From Mycteria americana (Eukaryota; Chordata; Aves; Ciconiiformes; Ciconiidae), in contig NC_134373.1 in the NCBI RefSeq assembly GCF_035582795.1, positions 15,646,001 to 15,710,000 on the forward strand: a DNA stretch of 64,000 nt, given 5' to 3'. Positions 1 to 12,639 of the stretch are shown in pieces (position 1 is the first letter of the stretch; each line of letters begins with the position of its first letter). The translations under genes and the position numbers were made by a program. A model generated the notes under the pieces. That model had not been told where the DNA came from. It made no database searches and was given only the letters and a program-made list of their open reading frames with translations.

Positions 1-1631
1 TGCTGTGTGATTCCAGCGATCAGTGGTGATACCGTGAAAGTGGTGAATTTTCAACAGGTAACTGAGGCAGTTTGCCACAGATTTATAGGCTGAAATAGGC
101 TTTGTACAAAACAGCCTGATAAATAATACAGGACAAAGAAAGTATACTCTATATATTTCTTACTAGCTTGAAAGGAGGGCTAAATCCACCAAAATCAGTT
201 ACATACCACAAATCATGCGAAGTCACAAAGTCTGATTTTTTTAAACTTAAATGTAAGAATATTGGCACTGTTTCATGTTGGTTTTATCTCAAGTAAAGGG
301 TTAACTGTCCACCAGCAGCTTTTGCAGTGTGAGTCAGGACGTAGTCTGAAAACTAGGACTCTGGGCTAGGTACAGTAAAGGCTCTGCAATTTGTGACTAA
401 TTGGGACACAGCTACCAGTATTTCAGCATTTTTCATCATACCCATTTTTTAAAATACCTTTCTCCATGGAAAACACAAAACAGTGTCCATAATCCACAGG
501 ACTTTTTTTTCTTTTTTTTTTTAAAGCAATGTCTGTCATAAGCCAGTCTGCCTTTGTCCTAATCCTGAGACCTCATTCATCCTTCTGCTCACAAAACTGT
601 GACTCATCAAAACTGGTCAGCCGCATGGTCTTGACTCTGAGAGAGAGAAAAGAGGAAAAGAAAACTGGAGTGTACAGAGTAACCTTTCCCCTGGTACCTC
701 CCTCCTGTATCTCTAATCAGTGGCTTAAGGACAGGGTGTAGCAGGGCCTGCAGCTGAGCTCCCCCTTCAGGACCCTGATTTTACACCATTACCATCTGGT
801 AGGCTCGTTTAATGAACTGGGGAAGGTTTGGCATTTTATTACCTACCCCGTCTGCTTTATCCTTTGTATTTTCTTGGCATCTTGGGTTATATCTAATGAC
901 ATCTTCAATGCAAGGCACCTATTTTCTAGAAAAGTGTTTCTCCAAAACAATGGCAATTTAAAGAACATTTTGAAATTGAAAGGGTAGCAGTTCCTGCTCC
1001 CATAACTGAAGGTTACTTTTTTCCCCATGGCATTAATTTCCTCTTGAAGGGAGTCACGCATATTTACTTGTTTATTTCTGTCTCTCAATTGCTTTTTTGG
1101 CTTGTCTTACCACCCTGATCAGTTCTGTATATTTCTAATTAGTTTTCAGATAATAATTTTGGGTTTGTTGGTTTGTTTTTTTTTTTTGTCTCGATCTGCA
1201 GATACTTATTCCTGCATGCACCCAGCTTGGGGTGTAGAAAATGCAGCTGGCTTCTATCAAGAGAAGCCATCCTTGCATGGGGAAGATAAGTGCAGCAGTA
1301 AAGGTTGTGACTGCTCTTGGAAAGCATGCTCACTATGTCTTTCAGTGTGGGGTGGCTGATTGCTTTGTAGATTGCTTCTCCATAGACTTCTCCCTGTGTC
1401 CGCTTATTTTTCTTTTTCCTGGACACTTGTGCTCAACATTGTCCGACATTCCAGACACTGGTCTTTGAACAGCTGCCAGCCACTCCCCTGGGTACTGCCT
1501 TGGCTTTCTTGTGCTATCTGAAGAACAAATACAAAACAATTAACAGGAAGATCAAAATCACTCGGTGCTTTTGGAATCCCTGAGAGGAATCTGTCTGATG
1601 CTCAGGTACATCCCAAGGCTGACTGGCTCTT
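1..1631. other. Unannotated non-coding stretch
   Basis: I see no gene, RNA or clear interspersed repeat here. Short T-runs occur near 508-522 and 1172-1188. Open frames on both strands are under 100 codons, overlap one another and carry no recognisable domain or splice-site context. An old repeat too decayed to recognise by eye could be present. Confidence 0.5.
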
Positions 1632-1766
1632 GCTTTTCCTTTGCTTTTCCTTTGCTTTTCCTTTGCTTTTCCTTTGCTTTTCCTTTGCTTTTCCTTTGCT
1701 TTTCCTTTGCTTTTCCTTTGCTTTTCCTTTGCTTTTCCTTTGCTTTTCCTTTGCTTTTCCTTTGCT
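1632..1766. repeat. 11-bp minisatellite, (GCTTTTCCTTT)n, about 12 copies
   Basis: The unit GCTTTTCCTTT repeats about 12.3 times with no visible internal mismatch, giving a strong strand asymmetry (pyrimidines on +, purines on -). Because 11 is not a multiple of 3, all frames stay open through the array. This creates several overlapping artificial open frames of 87-120 codons on both strands, with an 11-residue protein period rich in Lys/Gln/Glu (-) or Phe/Leu/Cys (+). None of these is a credible gene. Near-perfect copies suggest recent expansion or active homogenisation, so length polymorphism between individuals is likely. Confidence 0.97.
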
Positions 1767-1954
1767 CTGATTTCTCTTTGTTCCACAAAAGATTGTTTCC
1801 CTGCCCCCTCCCCAATATCAAACTTTATGCAAGCTGATCAATGTCTGCTGATTTACATTTTTGCCATTTCTGATCAATGGCTCTGCCATGGCCCAGTGAA
1901 CCTTCAGGATAGGTTGGTACTACATGCCTTTCTGCTGCTGGCCTACTTGATAAT

Positions 1955-2035
1955 GATGATGAAACCATTTCTCCCGTCCATGCCTCAGTTTCCTAATCAG
2001 TAAAACACTACTTATCTGTTCTGGAATCTCATGAT
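1955..2035 (+). repeat. MIR-like SINE scrap
   Basis: The stretch around 1978-2005 reads like the segment of amniote MIR-type SINEs that says 'tgcctcagtttcc..atc.gtaaaa'. It is preceded by a GATGATGA run and followed by AT-rich decay. Only about 30 bases resemble the consensus as I recall it. Boundaries are guesses. Confidence 0.4.
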
Positions 2036-5000
2036 AAGGACAATTCTAAGAGGTAATTATTCTTAATTATGAAAAGTGGGTGACATTCCAGTTATAGTAC
2101 GGATGGTAAAGATTGTTTTACATAATGGTTACTGAGATTAAAGGTTATTTCTTTTTCCAACTAATAATTAGGACATTGTAATTTTTTAGGACAGATAAAA
2201 ATTATACCCACCTTCCAACAGAAAATTGTGTTCTAAGAAAACTGTTTGGAGGGGTCTGCTTTTCCTTTTTTTGTTGTTTTGGGGTTTTTTTTCTTTTTTT
2301 TTTCTGTGGGATTCAGTTATGCTGTTGAAGAATACTTATGTTTTTCCAGCAGAAATGTTATAGCCTTTTACAACAATTATCTCTCATCAACTATGTCTTT
2401 ATCTTGTCACTTTTATCAAAATTCTTCATGAGGGAAGAATACAAATTCTCTCCAGTGTTTTGTTTTGACAATTTTTAGTAAATCTGTACTCAGATCATTT
2501 GAAACACAACTATTCCTCACTCCTTCAAGCCCAATCCTATCTGGTTTTCTTAACCAGTGCATGGAAAAATTATCCTGTGAATTGCACAATGCTGCACTTC
2601 AGTGCTCCTTTTAATTCTTCAGCAAAACTCCATTTAACTCACAAAATACGGGATGATTTTATTTAAAAAGGATTATGACTGGGGATCTCATTTATGCTGA
2701 GGCAGTCTGCCTAATTAGAGCTGACTGAAGTGGTGGTGGGGTAGACATGAATGGGTTCCTACTGCCAGAAGACATCAAAGAAGACTGGGGACCCAGATTT
2801 TCCAGAGAAAAGTGTTGTGGCATCAGGTCCAACCTCCCTCCTAACACAGGTCACTCACAGCACTTCAGCAGGCTGGTATCTTCTGATGGAGCTACGGTTT
2901 TTCCTAGGAAGATGCCCAGACTTGTTTTAACATCTTCAAATGATGGGGAATATATTGTATCCCTCGCTGAGACTTCTAAATGTAATGTGGTTAGAGGCCA
3001 TTCTTATTTCAGCTGACTCCAGCCCTGGTGAATTTTTGGTTCTCTGGTCTCTTTTTAGTGGAATATTCTTTCTTTTCATTACACTGGTGGAACAGAGCAG
3101 GCAGGACAGGGTCACAGTTACAGGAAGAATCGTTGTCATCAGTAGTCAGGGCCATTCCCATGCAGGAACAAAGACCTTGAGGTGGACTTAGCACAAACAG
3201 CAGCAAATCTGAGAGTTATTTTTCTAGTGAACTCTGTTGATGGGCTGTCACATTTTGAGCTAGCTGTACCTGCTTGGGAGCAAGGTATCCATTTCTGCGT
3301 ATGCAAGAAAGGAAGAGATTGCACTAGGCCATTACAAGTACAAAGGCTAAAATGATTTTTCTGACAGCTATTCATGCCTGGGGTATTTTGTTCTGGGCCC
3401 AGCATAGCTATGTGGATATCTATGTGGATATCTATATGAACTGCAGAGAGCATGTACATCTCTGCATGGGTGAGAACAGTTGGACATAGACTTCTTTACT
3501 TGCATGAGAAGTGACTTGACAGAAGGCAGTTGCTCTGGGCTGCAGCAGAGCTGGTAGAGTCAACAGACATTTGCTCAGGCTCAGGGCTGAAGTATGGAGA
3601 CTGGAGACACCCAGGGAGTGTGGAGGAGTACATGCAGAGGTTTGGTCTGTCCCACCTTTGCAGACGTGACCTAAACAGACCTGCAGGCTAGCTGAACAAC
3701 CAGAGGGTCCCACTAAGCATGTTTTTCATGTAGGAGCACATATTAAAGCACTTTATTCTCCAAACCTTGCTTCAGTCTTTCTTATTCCAGGTTGTAGTCT
3801 TAGGAAAGCCACTTGGGAAAGTTTTCCTTTGCTGGAAAGAAGTGGATAGGTGTATTCTGATGGCACTTTGGTACTTCTGGTTTGACTGGGACTTCTCACA
3901 GATGGCAGTTAAGACGAGAGGGAATATAACAGCTGTTGGAAATGCTGGTAGCATTGTCCACAACACTTTCAGACTCCTTTGTTTAAGAGGAAAGACCCAA
4001 GTTGTCACAAACTTAAGCCAAGATTGTTGTCATTTTGCTCCCTCACACTGCTTTGTGAGCAGTGATTTGTGCTTGGCTGGCTGTTTCAGATGTAAAGCCT
4101 GCTGAGTTTCTTCCTGGAACATCCCGACACAGTAAACAAGGGAAAGCAGAGGCAAAGCTCTTCCTGTGCAGCCAGCTGGAGTGCCTGTGCTTTCTCACTT
4201 CTTCGTGCATTCTTACCCTTGACCCCGGTGTGCTATCCAGTTCCCCCTGTGTCAGGTTCTCCTGAAAGCTGTGATTTCCTCTCCTGACAGGCAGCAGGAA
4301 GATGAGAAAGCTGTTGGGCAACCTTTGCTCTGAGAGTACTGGAGGGTTATTAACAAAGCATGCCTAACAGGCAGGGTTTAGGAAATACTGATAACATCAG
4401 GAAGAGGGAGGAAAGTAAACAGTCCCGTAGCTTATGGTGTGTTTGTCATTTTAAAATTGGCCCAGACTAGCAGCTTTATAAGCTGTTCTTTCCCTTGCAG
4501 TGTCACTGTCACAGACTTGGTGCTGCATATGAGGTCACATCATTTCTACCAGCAGCTGAGATGGATTCAATACCTTTAGCTGGGACTCTATTCTGAACCA
4601 GTCCGAAGGCTGAAGTTTTGGCTTGGTTTCAGCACCACACAGGAAAGTAAGATGATCCAACTTATGCTATCCTCAGATGTGAGGCTGTGGCAAAAGGGAA
4701 GAGTATTTCCACTGCCTCATAGCCACTGCAAGGAGAAGCCACCTATTTTACAAGAGAATCAAGGCCAGGAATAGAACTTGTGTCATTGACTTCCACTAAC
4801 CTGGCTTTGTAAAAGCCAGCTAGGACATTTAGCTGGGAACTATGAAATCCCGTTCTCTGGGCAGTTTGCAGCTCAGCTTTTGATATAGGCTTTTTCTAAT
4901 TATCACTGACAGGCAGATCGAGGGTAAGATTATACATTTGAGTTCTTGTTTTTTCTCTTCCCTCCCCTTCTTCATATCATGTGTCAGCTCTAGTTTCCAA

Positions 5001-8000
5001 ATACATTTCCATGTCAAAGCACTAAACTTCATCCATCATGAGCGCATTTGTGCAAGTCCTAATAAAATAACCCTGCTGCCATGTCTCTCTGGGAAGGTGG
5101 AGACTCCAGTCATAATGTAACATGAAAATGGAAGCACCATGAGGCTGGGTAGTGAGATTATATCTTTTCCATTTGTGCAGTAACTGTTGTTTAGTATGGC
5201 TTGTCAGTCTGTCAGATAAAGGCACACAGCCATCTATGAGGAATTATTAATGAAGATTCAGACATTTTTTTCTGCTGGAAATGGATCACTTCACTCTTCA
5301 TCTCGCTGACTTTTTACATTAGAAAACTAAAAATAGCCCTGAGTTTATAAGGAAAGACCTTCAATAGCTGGCAGGTTTTGCCTTTCCTTTCCTGTAGTCC
5401 ATTCCCCAGAGGAAGATTAAATACACAAACCCTTTTTCTAATGGTTTGAGCTGAGCATTTCAAAGCCATAAACATGAATACAAGGTGTGCATCTTTGTCT
5501 GTTAAGCACATTCAGTCCACCAAGCCCCCTTATCATCCAAACAGAAAGCAAAGACCAAAAATTTACAATTTACACTTTTGAGGAAGATGCAGGTTAAGAA
5601 AAAGAAGTGCTAATCACACCAGCTTGAATAAACTCAGTGTTGCAAAATGCTGTACAGTTTTCCCCACTTTTCCCTGCCAGTGCAGCTCAGCCCCTTTTGA
5701 AGCAGCCCTGCTCTGCTGTCGCAAAGTTGGGCCGGGCTGGAGCCACGTCTTTCCCTTGCACCAGGACGTGTTGGGGAATGCTAGGGGCAGGAGAAGCGTG
5801 CAGAGGGGGAAGAGTGTTACACAGGCAGCTGTCTGCTGATGACCCACATTATTGTTTTATGGCTTAGAAAACTCATTTCTACAGATGACCTTGACAGGGC
5901 TTGCTTTCTGGCTTTTCAAAATAAATGGCTGAAACCCAGAAATATTATTGTCTGTTAAGGTGGGGTTTTTTTGCTTCCTCTCCCCCACAACATGGAATGT
6001 CCAGGATCTATTTATATCCCCAGAACTTCTGGGTTTCAGAAGCCAAGGGAGAAAGTCTGTGTAGTTGTTTGTAGTATCTTCCCATTTTCCATCAGGATGA
6101 TAGTGAGATACTCAGCTGGTGTGGATGAGCTGCCCTTTCCAATGGGTATATGCCAAAGGCACCAGAATAGGTGAGTAACACAATACCACCTTCATAAATG
6201 GGCAGTGAAGCTCCCCGTATACACATGTGCGTGCACACACACATACACACATCTAGTTCAGAGACCACATTAGAAATAGGTTATTCATTTTCCCCCCTTA
6301 CTTCCTGGAGGATGGGATACAATTTGTGTATGCACAATCCTCAGGTGTGCCTCTGCATTGCGTGGAGCGAAGCTTTCAGTACAACAACGGCCAACACTCT
6401 GAAATCCCAAGAAAGGGAAAGAAGATCAGATTCTTTTCTCTGCCAAAGGATCTGAATGTGGTTCCACACAATTTAACATAACTAACTGACTCTCTGATAT
6501 ACTGGAGCTGCGTTGTATGCTTAGTGCTTTCCAAAACCAAGTCAACAGAGTGCTCTGCAGTGCAAAGCAAAACAAAAACACAAAATGTTCATGTGTAGTC
6601 AGCAGACAAAAATTTGCTAAGTACCAGCAGAAATGAGGAGTTAATGGGTTCCATATGTGGCAGCTAACCTGGGCTTTATAAGATTTTCCATGAGATTTCT
6701 GAAAAAAATTCAATAGCAGCAAATGAGATCAAAAATCCATTTTTTTGTTAAACTGGACAGCTAACATTCAGGCCGCACTTTCTTCCATAGCTGAGTCTAT
6801 AAATACAGGCTAACAAAATTGGATAGGATTCCCACTCTGTAAAAAAAACCCAGATGACAGCCTCTAGTATTCCTGAGCAGTAAGACACTTAAAGCTTTAA
6901 TCAGCTTCTCAGCAAGATGAGATCTGAAATAGTTCAGAAAATATTTACCTTTTAATGCAACTTGTGGAGATGTAAGTTTTTACAGTCTTCCTAGATATTT
7001 TTGTATTCATATGTTGCATTTAGACCATGTATCTTGCTTCTTGTACAGTGTACATACAGCTTGCATTAATTTGATGAACTTGGTGATGTCTTCAACAGAT
7101 GTTCCAGTGTTGCCATAGCACTGGTGTTTAATCCTTACTGGGACTGATATACATTGTATTGGACCGTACAAAGCCTGAGGAGGCTGGGTTTGGTTTGTTT
7201 TTTCCCTGTTCATTTTAAGTGTGTTCTGAACAGCAGGGATAAGAAATATTATTGTTTTCATGTGCTGACATCAATTCTGTGAGAAAGGTCAAACCACTGG
7301 AATTCTGTTTACCATTGCATAGGAGGAGGATCAGTAGACTAGGTCTGAAAACTAAAAGCAACATGTTTCTCCCAACAATTGCCTGGAGTGCAGATGTGCT
7401 GGGGGATTTTGCTTGTGTAATTTTAAGGGCTTAGGCTGGTAGAAGGAGCATTTGGGGAATTTTGAGCTAGAACTCCTGACAAAGAATGTCTCCCAAGGCA
7501 AACTGGTAACAAAAACAGGCTGAAGCAGCACCTCTATCTCTTGGTATCCATGCAGTTTCCATGCTGGCATTCAGAAGATTGTCTCTTCCTTGGCCATTTC
7601 CATGTTTTTAACACAGCCTCAAATGCAATTAGGAGGGCTCTTCAGACCTTCCTCACATCCCCCCAGAAAGCTCATCAGTGTAGAAGCCAGTGATTACCCC
7701 TAAGAGCAGGGACAGAGAATTGCCATTCCTTTGAGACCACTTGCAGAGCCTGCTTTAACATTTTGGGGGGGCTTTTAGCCTCTATAGAGGTTAGAAGTTT
7801 TAAAAGTATCAGTAGATAATCATAATCACATAATCATATTCTCAGTTTCTTCTGACTCTGAGATTCTCAGTAGCTTCATTCATTTCTGTCTGTAGCCTTC
7901 TACATGATCTTCAGGTGGGAAGTGCTGAAGAAATGTGAAGTGTTACTGCTGAAGAAAAAAGTCAGTGAGAAAGATGAATAATGCAGCAAAGTGTGAGTGC

Positions 8001-9222
8001 AAACTGTAGGTGTTTATGTGGGAGATATTATTTTGTTGAGTCACCCAATATTACAGTCTGAGCTGGCCTTGGAGATTTATCTGTTCCTGTATGGCTTTCC
8101 CAGAAATAAGTAATAAAGATCTGGGCAATTAAGAACAGCCTACAGCTCTGTCGAGGGGAGACAAACAGAAACAGAGAAAGAGAAGTTCTGGGGGAAGTAA
8201 GAGATGCTGTGATGATTGGCAGATTTGGAGAATCCTCTGAGACAGTCCTCCATAAAAATCACAAGGACAGCCAGGAAGGCCAGCTTGAAATTGAGTCAGC
8301 GGGTGATGTAGGAGGAAGATATGGGCATAGGTTTCCCATATCTTGCCATCCTGTAAGGGGTGCACCAAAGGGTGTGTTTGTCATGCCTCTGGGCAAAGCC
8401 GTGTGGTGACTTCAGTTAGCATAGGAAAGATAGCTCAGAAGCTGAGTCAAGGGAACAGTAGTGTGTTTGTGGTGGGAGAAAAGCTGAATCTCAGAATTAA
8501 GGGACTGCATTAGTATGCCAGAATTAGCAGTCCATTCACACCTTTTGAACTGCCCTGGGACTGTAGGAGGAGCAGGTTTCTCCTGTGGCAGGCAGAGGAC
8601 CAGGTCACTGAAGTGGCACAGAGCACTCAGTGCTGTAGCTGACTGGAAAGACTATGAGGTGAAACACTGAGGAGCAAATCCAGGCAGGGAGCAGGCCCAA
8701 AGCCAGACACCGTGGGTGCAGTCTCACAGGATGCATCCCACAACACTGCAAAATGCAAATAATGCATGAGCAACCGAATGCAGCCTCCTGCTGGGGTGCG
8801 TGGGCAGGAGTTCCTGGTACTGACAGCAGTGGTGGCATGGCGAGCCACCACTGAGCAATGCAAGCTTGAACCCTGAGCTAGTGTCTCCAGTTGAGCCTTG
8901 GGAAAGCTTCTCCTAGTGGACATGCTTTTTTGGGTTCCCCAGTTTGGGGTAGGCTTTGGTATTCCCCCAAACACTGTTTGTGGGAATAGATGATTTCTTC
9001 TAATGTTCCTGAAACACTTCCCCTCCCTCATAGATATGGCTGCTCCTCAGGAACATGGAACCTGTCTGGACATGGTTCAAAATGTCTTTTTCCAATCTGT
9101 ATGTTGTGCTATGAGTCTCTTTTGTAGAAAGTGAAGATTTTATGTAATGAGAGAGACTGCACCCAAGGGCTTTCACTGCATAAATTCTTTTTTTTTTTCT
9201 CCTTGAAAATTATTTTTTAATT
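2036..9222. other. Long unannotated non-coding stretch
   Basis: No host gene is recognisable. Visible items are: T-rich tracts near 2275-2306; a perfect 12-bp tandem duplication TATGTGGATATC at 3409-3432; a polypyrimidine tract ending in CAG at about 4485-4500, which resembles a splice acceptor but is followed by an open frame of only about 31 codons with no recognisable protein; a short CA-rich microsatellite at 6220-6252; and a moderately GC-rich patch near 5680-5840 with about five CpGs. The 134-codon minus-strand frame at 8627-9031 has no recognisable domain. Confidence 0.5.
6220..6252. repeat. CA/TG-type microsatellite (interrupted)
   Basis: Alternating purine-pyrimidine DNA, mainly CA/TG steps with GTGCGTG and ACATACAC interruptions. 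It is short and imperfect, so probably of low mutability. Confidence 0.8.
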
Positions 9223-9861
9223 ATGAGCTGGCAGTGTGCCCAGGTGGCCAAGAAAACCAACAGCATCCTGGCTTGTATCAGGAATAGTGCGGCCAGCGGA
9301 GCAGGGAAGTGATCATGCCCCTGTACTCGGCACTGGTGAGGCCGCACCTCAAATACTGTGTTCAGTTTTGGGCCCCTCACTACAAGAGAGACATTGAGTT
9401 ACTAGAGCGTGTCCAGAGAAGGGCAACGAAGCTGGTGAAGGGCCTGGAGAACAAGTCTTATGAGGAGCGGCTGAGGGAACTGGGGTTGTTTAGCCTGGAG
9501 AAAAGGAGGCTGAGGGGAGACCTTATTGCTCTCTACAACTACCTGAAAGGAGATTGTAGTGGGGTGGTGTCAGTCTCTTCTTCCAAGTAATAGGATGTGA
9601 GAAAATGGCCTCAAGTTGTGTCAGGAGAGGTTTAGAGTGGATATTAGGAAAAATTTCTTTACTGAAAGGGCGGTCAAGCATTGGAAGGGGCTACCCAGAG
9701 AGGTGGTTGAGTCGCCATCCCTGGAGGAATTCAAAAAACATCTAGACGTGGCACTTCGGGACATGGTTTAGTAGGCATGGAGGTGTTGGGTTGACGGTTG
9801 GACTAGATGATCTTAGAGGTCTTTTCCAACTTTAATGATTCTATGATTCTATGGTTCTATG
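9223..9861 (+). mobile_element. CR1 LINE, 5'-truncated, avian type
   Basis: This is a truncated copy of the chicken-repeat-1 non-LTR retrotransposon, which spreads by target-primed reverse transcription and usually leaves 5'-truncated copies. The left end joins mid-ORF2 (from about 9223). The right end carries the diagnostic CR1 3' terminus: a 'gactagatgatct..aggtc.tttccaac' block, then ATTCTATG-type octamers at 9838-9861. CR1 lacks a poly(A) tail, as here. The C-terminal ORF2 frame is readable at 9309-9590, then broken. Its good match to the consensus I recall makes it the youngest-looking CR1 in the window. Confidence 0.96.
9309..9590 (+). pseudogene. CR1 ORF2 reverse transcriptase, C-terminal fragment
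   Basis: A 93-codon open frame inside the CR1 copy translates to the conserved C-terminal part of CR1 ORF2p. Recognisable blocks are [28 protein letters not shown] and [18 protein letters not shown]. The catalytic palm (YADD region) and the endonuclease domain are absent because of 5' truncation. The frame ends at a stop after a small deletion relative to the usual reading ('SSSK' then stop), and the downstream part continues in another frame. It cannot encode active enzyme. The initial Met is incidental. Confidence 0.93.
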
Positions 9862-11869
9862 ACATTTCTATCCTTCTCTGAATTGGCAGATGAGAGATTT
9901 TCTCTTCTCTAATAAAACCCTTGGCCAGCTTACCTTTGGCCAACCATTGCAATTAATCCAAGTCTCTGCTAACTGATCTATTCCTTAATTATTCAGTGAC
10001 CCTGGCAGACTCTGTTTGTACAGAGGGGGAAGAAAAGCTATAGGAAGTGTTCTTTGGTTGGGTTTTTGTTTGTTTGTTTGTTTGTTTCAGGCTTGTTTTG
10101 TTTGAGTTTTCCTGTGGACAGTAGCCAGATCTTTATCCAAGGCTGTCTGTATGTGAACAGGGCATCACCAAGACTAAATAACCCCCGTTGTTAGCCTTCT
10201 GTCACTATCCCTTGGCACATAGGTCCAACTTGGAAACAGAGAGGCAGCAAAGAAAACAGATGTTGAAAATGAAATTTGCAGGCTGACAAGGATACAGGAA
10301 GATCACTGTAAAAGAAAAGATGTTTCCTGGATGATCACAGCCAGTGGTCAGACAAACCTATGCACTGTAAGAGAAAGAAGATGACACTCAGTCTTCAGCA
10401 TTTCTCTGTTCAGCTTTTACCACATTTGTGCTCCTGCCAAATCCTGTTACCTCTTCATTTGCAGTGATTCTGGAAACTATCCTTTCCTTCTGAACCTGAC
10501 TGTGAAATCTTTGAGAGTGGATCAGGGACTGGGCACAATTCTTTCAACATTTGTTATTGAATCTTGGTTCATCTTTGTGGATCAGCTTTTTTGTCTGAGC
10601 TTTCTTCAGAGCTAAAATCTTTTCCTGCTGTTTCTGATAATGCTTCTTCCTTTCTCAGGAGTCTTAATTGGTTCCTTCTGTTGTCAAATTCAGTGTTTCC
10701 ATCCTCCCTTACTAGTCACACACAGCTCCGTGCCAGTGTACCTCCTCAGCACATCTAACATCACGGCAAGCATGGTGCATCAGCTCAGCAAGCCGATGCG
10801 TATAGATCATCTTCTGCTCTTCCAACATAACCTCATCTTTAGAACTATATATATTATAGCCAAGCGCAAGGGGAAAGTAGAGCTGGAGGGGCACTCAGCA
10901 CTGCAGGAGGGTGTAGAAATGGCTGTCTTTGGGTGTGGGAGAAGAATTGGTATTTCAGAGGGCTCAATAGTGTCTTTAGAAGCCTGGAGAGGAGGGAGGA
11001 AAGCAGGCTAAACTGCATGTGGCCAGAAGCTGTGCTGTCCCACTGAACGTACTGTCAGTGCTTGTATGTGACTGAGAACCTGTTTGGCGGTGGAGACATA
11101 CGAAAAATGGTGGAGAACAGGCTCTGTGCGTCTCTCTGCAGAACAGCACATGGTCTTGTGCTGGTGGACTGACAGTGAAATGCCGTATCAATACCAGACA
11201 AGCTCCAGATGCAGGGCAGCCCAAGGCCAATGGGGGAGGAGGTTGAAATGTAGGATGTGTGAAGAGTCAGTATGATCCACCAAGATAATGCAGAAATTCT
11301 GTCTGACATCTGAAATGATGTAGCCAGGAAAAGATAAGGCTCTCCCTAGGAGGAGAGGCAATAATTGTTTTTTAGCGTTACAGATCAGAGATTAGGCACT
11401 CCCGTCTGTAATCTGCCATGCTGGAAACAGTAGCTTCCTGTGCTGATGCTAAATATTTAAATTGAAGACTGCAACTGTCCACAACATCCTCCTCCATTTA
11501 TCTCTAGAGAGAAAGGATTAAATTTCCATCCAGCTTAAGTTAATTTTGAACTTGGAAACACTGCTACTTCTTTCTTCTTTCTCTGATCATTTCCTTATAG
11601 ATGAATGGAGGAGACCAGGTAAAGCAAACCAGAAGGAGCAGCCGAGGCTCTGCCAGCTGGGGACATGCAGGGGAACACTGATTTAGCAGGGCTTGCTGTC
11701 GACCTCCTGGGAGAGCTTGTAGTGATGTCTGTAGCGTCCTGCTCTCTGGTGTAGGCAAGGAAAAGAGAACTGAAGAGAGTGACTACCAGGTCTCCTTTTC
11801 TTCTCATACATCTTCACTCCAGTTTTGTTTTCCCTCAAGGTGCTATTACTGAGCAGGGTGCTATATAAC
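9862..11869. other. Unannotated non-coding stretch
   Basis: This holds a (TTTG)n microsatellite at 10066-10087 and otherwise no repeat or gene I can name. Open frames up to 123 codons (10640-11011) overlap frames on the other strand and show no domain. Confidence 0.45.
10066..10087. repeat. (TTTG)n microsatellite
   Basis: About five tandem TTTG units, directly followed by a looser G/T-rich tract. Confidence 0.9.
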
Positions 11870-12034
11870 TGTCCTGGTTTCGGCTGGGATAGAGTTAATT
11901 TTCTTCCTAGTAGCTGGTATAGTGCTGTGTTTTGGATTTAGTATAAGAATAATGTTGATAGCACACTGATGTTTTAGTTGTTGCTAAGTAGTGTTTACAC
12001 TAAGTGTTGCTAAGTAGTGTTTACACTATATAAA
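11870..12034 (+). mobile_element. Partial avian ERV-type LTR (5' part)
   Basis: The segment starts TGTCCTGGTTTCGGCTGGGA and continues through 'tagagttaattttcttcctagtagctgg', which I recognise as the left end of a common avian endogenous-retrovirus LTR; the initial TG is the usual LTR start. Only the first 130 bases or so match. The rest of the LTR, the internal region and the partner LTR are not visible, so this is a fragment and not a provirus. A 26-bp unit is duplicated inside it (11981-12028), and a TATATAAAG string follows at about 12026. No coding capacity remains. The exact family is not assigned. Confidence 0.82.
11981..12028. repeat. 26-bp tandem duplication inside the LTR fragment
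   Basis: TTGCTAAGTAGTGTTTACAC begins at 11981 and again at 12007, with 22 identical bases after the second start. In the LTR as I recall it this unit is single, so the duplication probably arose in this copy or its subfamily. Confidence 0.9.
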
Positions 12035-12639
12035 GCAAGAGAGCCAGGGAGCTTTAAATGAAAAGTAGTTAGCCTGTTTTGTTTTTTCTCCCCCCTGAGA
12101 AAGCAAGCAGAGCTTTGGTCTGTTTTTACATCTGCTTCATGAGTACACTGCACAGACCCCATGCCCAGAGACATGTTACAACCCCACCTCCTTCTAACAC
12201 AGCAGCACATGTACCAGCATAAATGCATAAGCAAAGAATTGGGTTATTTTCTCTCTGTGAGGTGGATTTATTTCCCCCCCACTGTTCCCCACAAGGCTCC
12301 CGACCCTTTTGCCCCCCTTTGGCAGGCCCCTTACACTTGTACTCTGGAAAAACAGTAGTAGCTAGCATTTGTGCCTTTGGCAATAAAACCACAGGCCTCG
12401 CAAACCCCAAATGGCAAAAAGGCATTTCCATTCCAATCCCAGTTTTAAATTAAACTGTAATGAAAAATCAGCAGTGGCAGCTGGGACCAGAGACAGTGAT
12501 TGTCTCGAGGAACAAAAAAGGGGAAGGAGGAGGAGAGAGGGAGAGACTGCAAGGAAAGCTCAGCCTGGTAATAAAGCAGCTGGTAAACCTTCAAGTAAAA
12601 AGAAATTAGAAAAACAAGTCTAGCAGAGAGGGAAGCAGA
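12035..12639. other. Unannotated; purine-rich tract at the right end
   Basis: The stretch between the LTR fragment and the CpG island. It contains C-runs near 12275-12320, an AATAAA string near 12381 and a purine-rich tract at about 12515-12545 (GGAGGAGGAGAGAGGGAGAG) leading into the CpG island. I cannot assign it to a gene or to the LTR element. Confidence 0.4.

Noticed and set aside
1514..2003. Overlapping open frames of 87-120 codons on both strands
   Set aside because: They exist only because an 11-bp minisatellite lacking stops keeps every phase open; the protein period is an echo of the DNA repeat.
4470..4596. Polypyrimidine tract plus CAG followed by a 31-codon open frame
   Set aside because: The acceptor-like signal is common by chance; the short peptide has no known match and no donor follows in frame.
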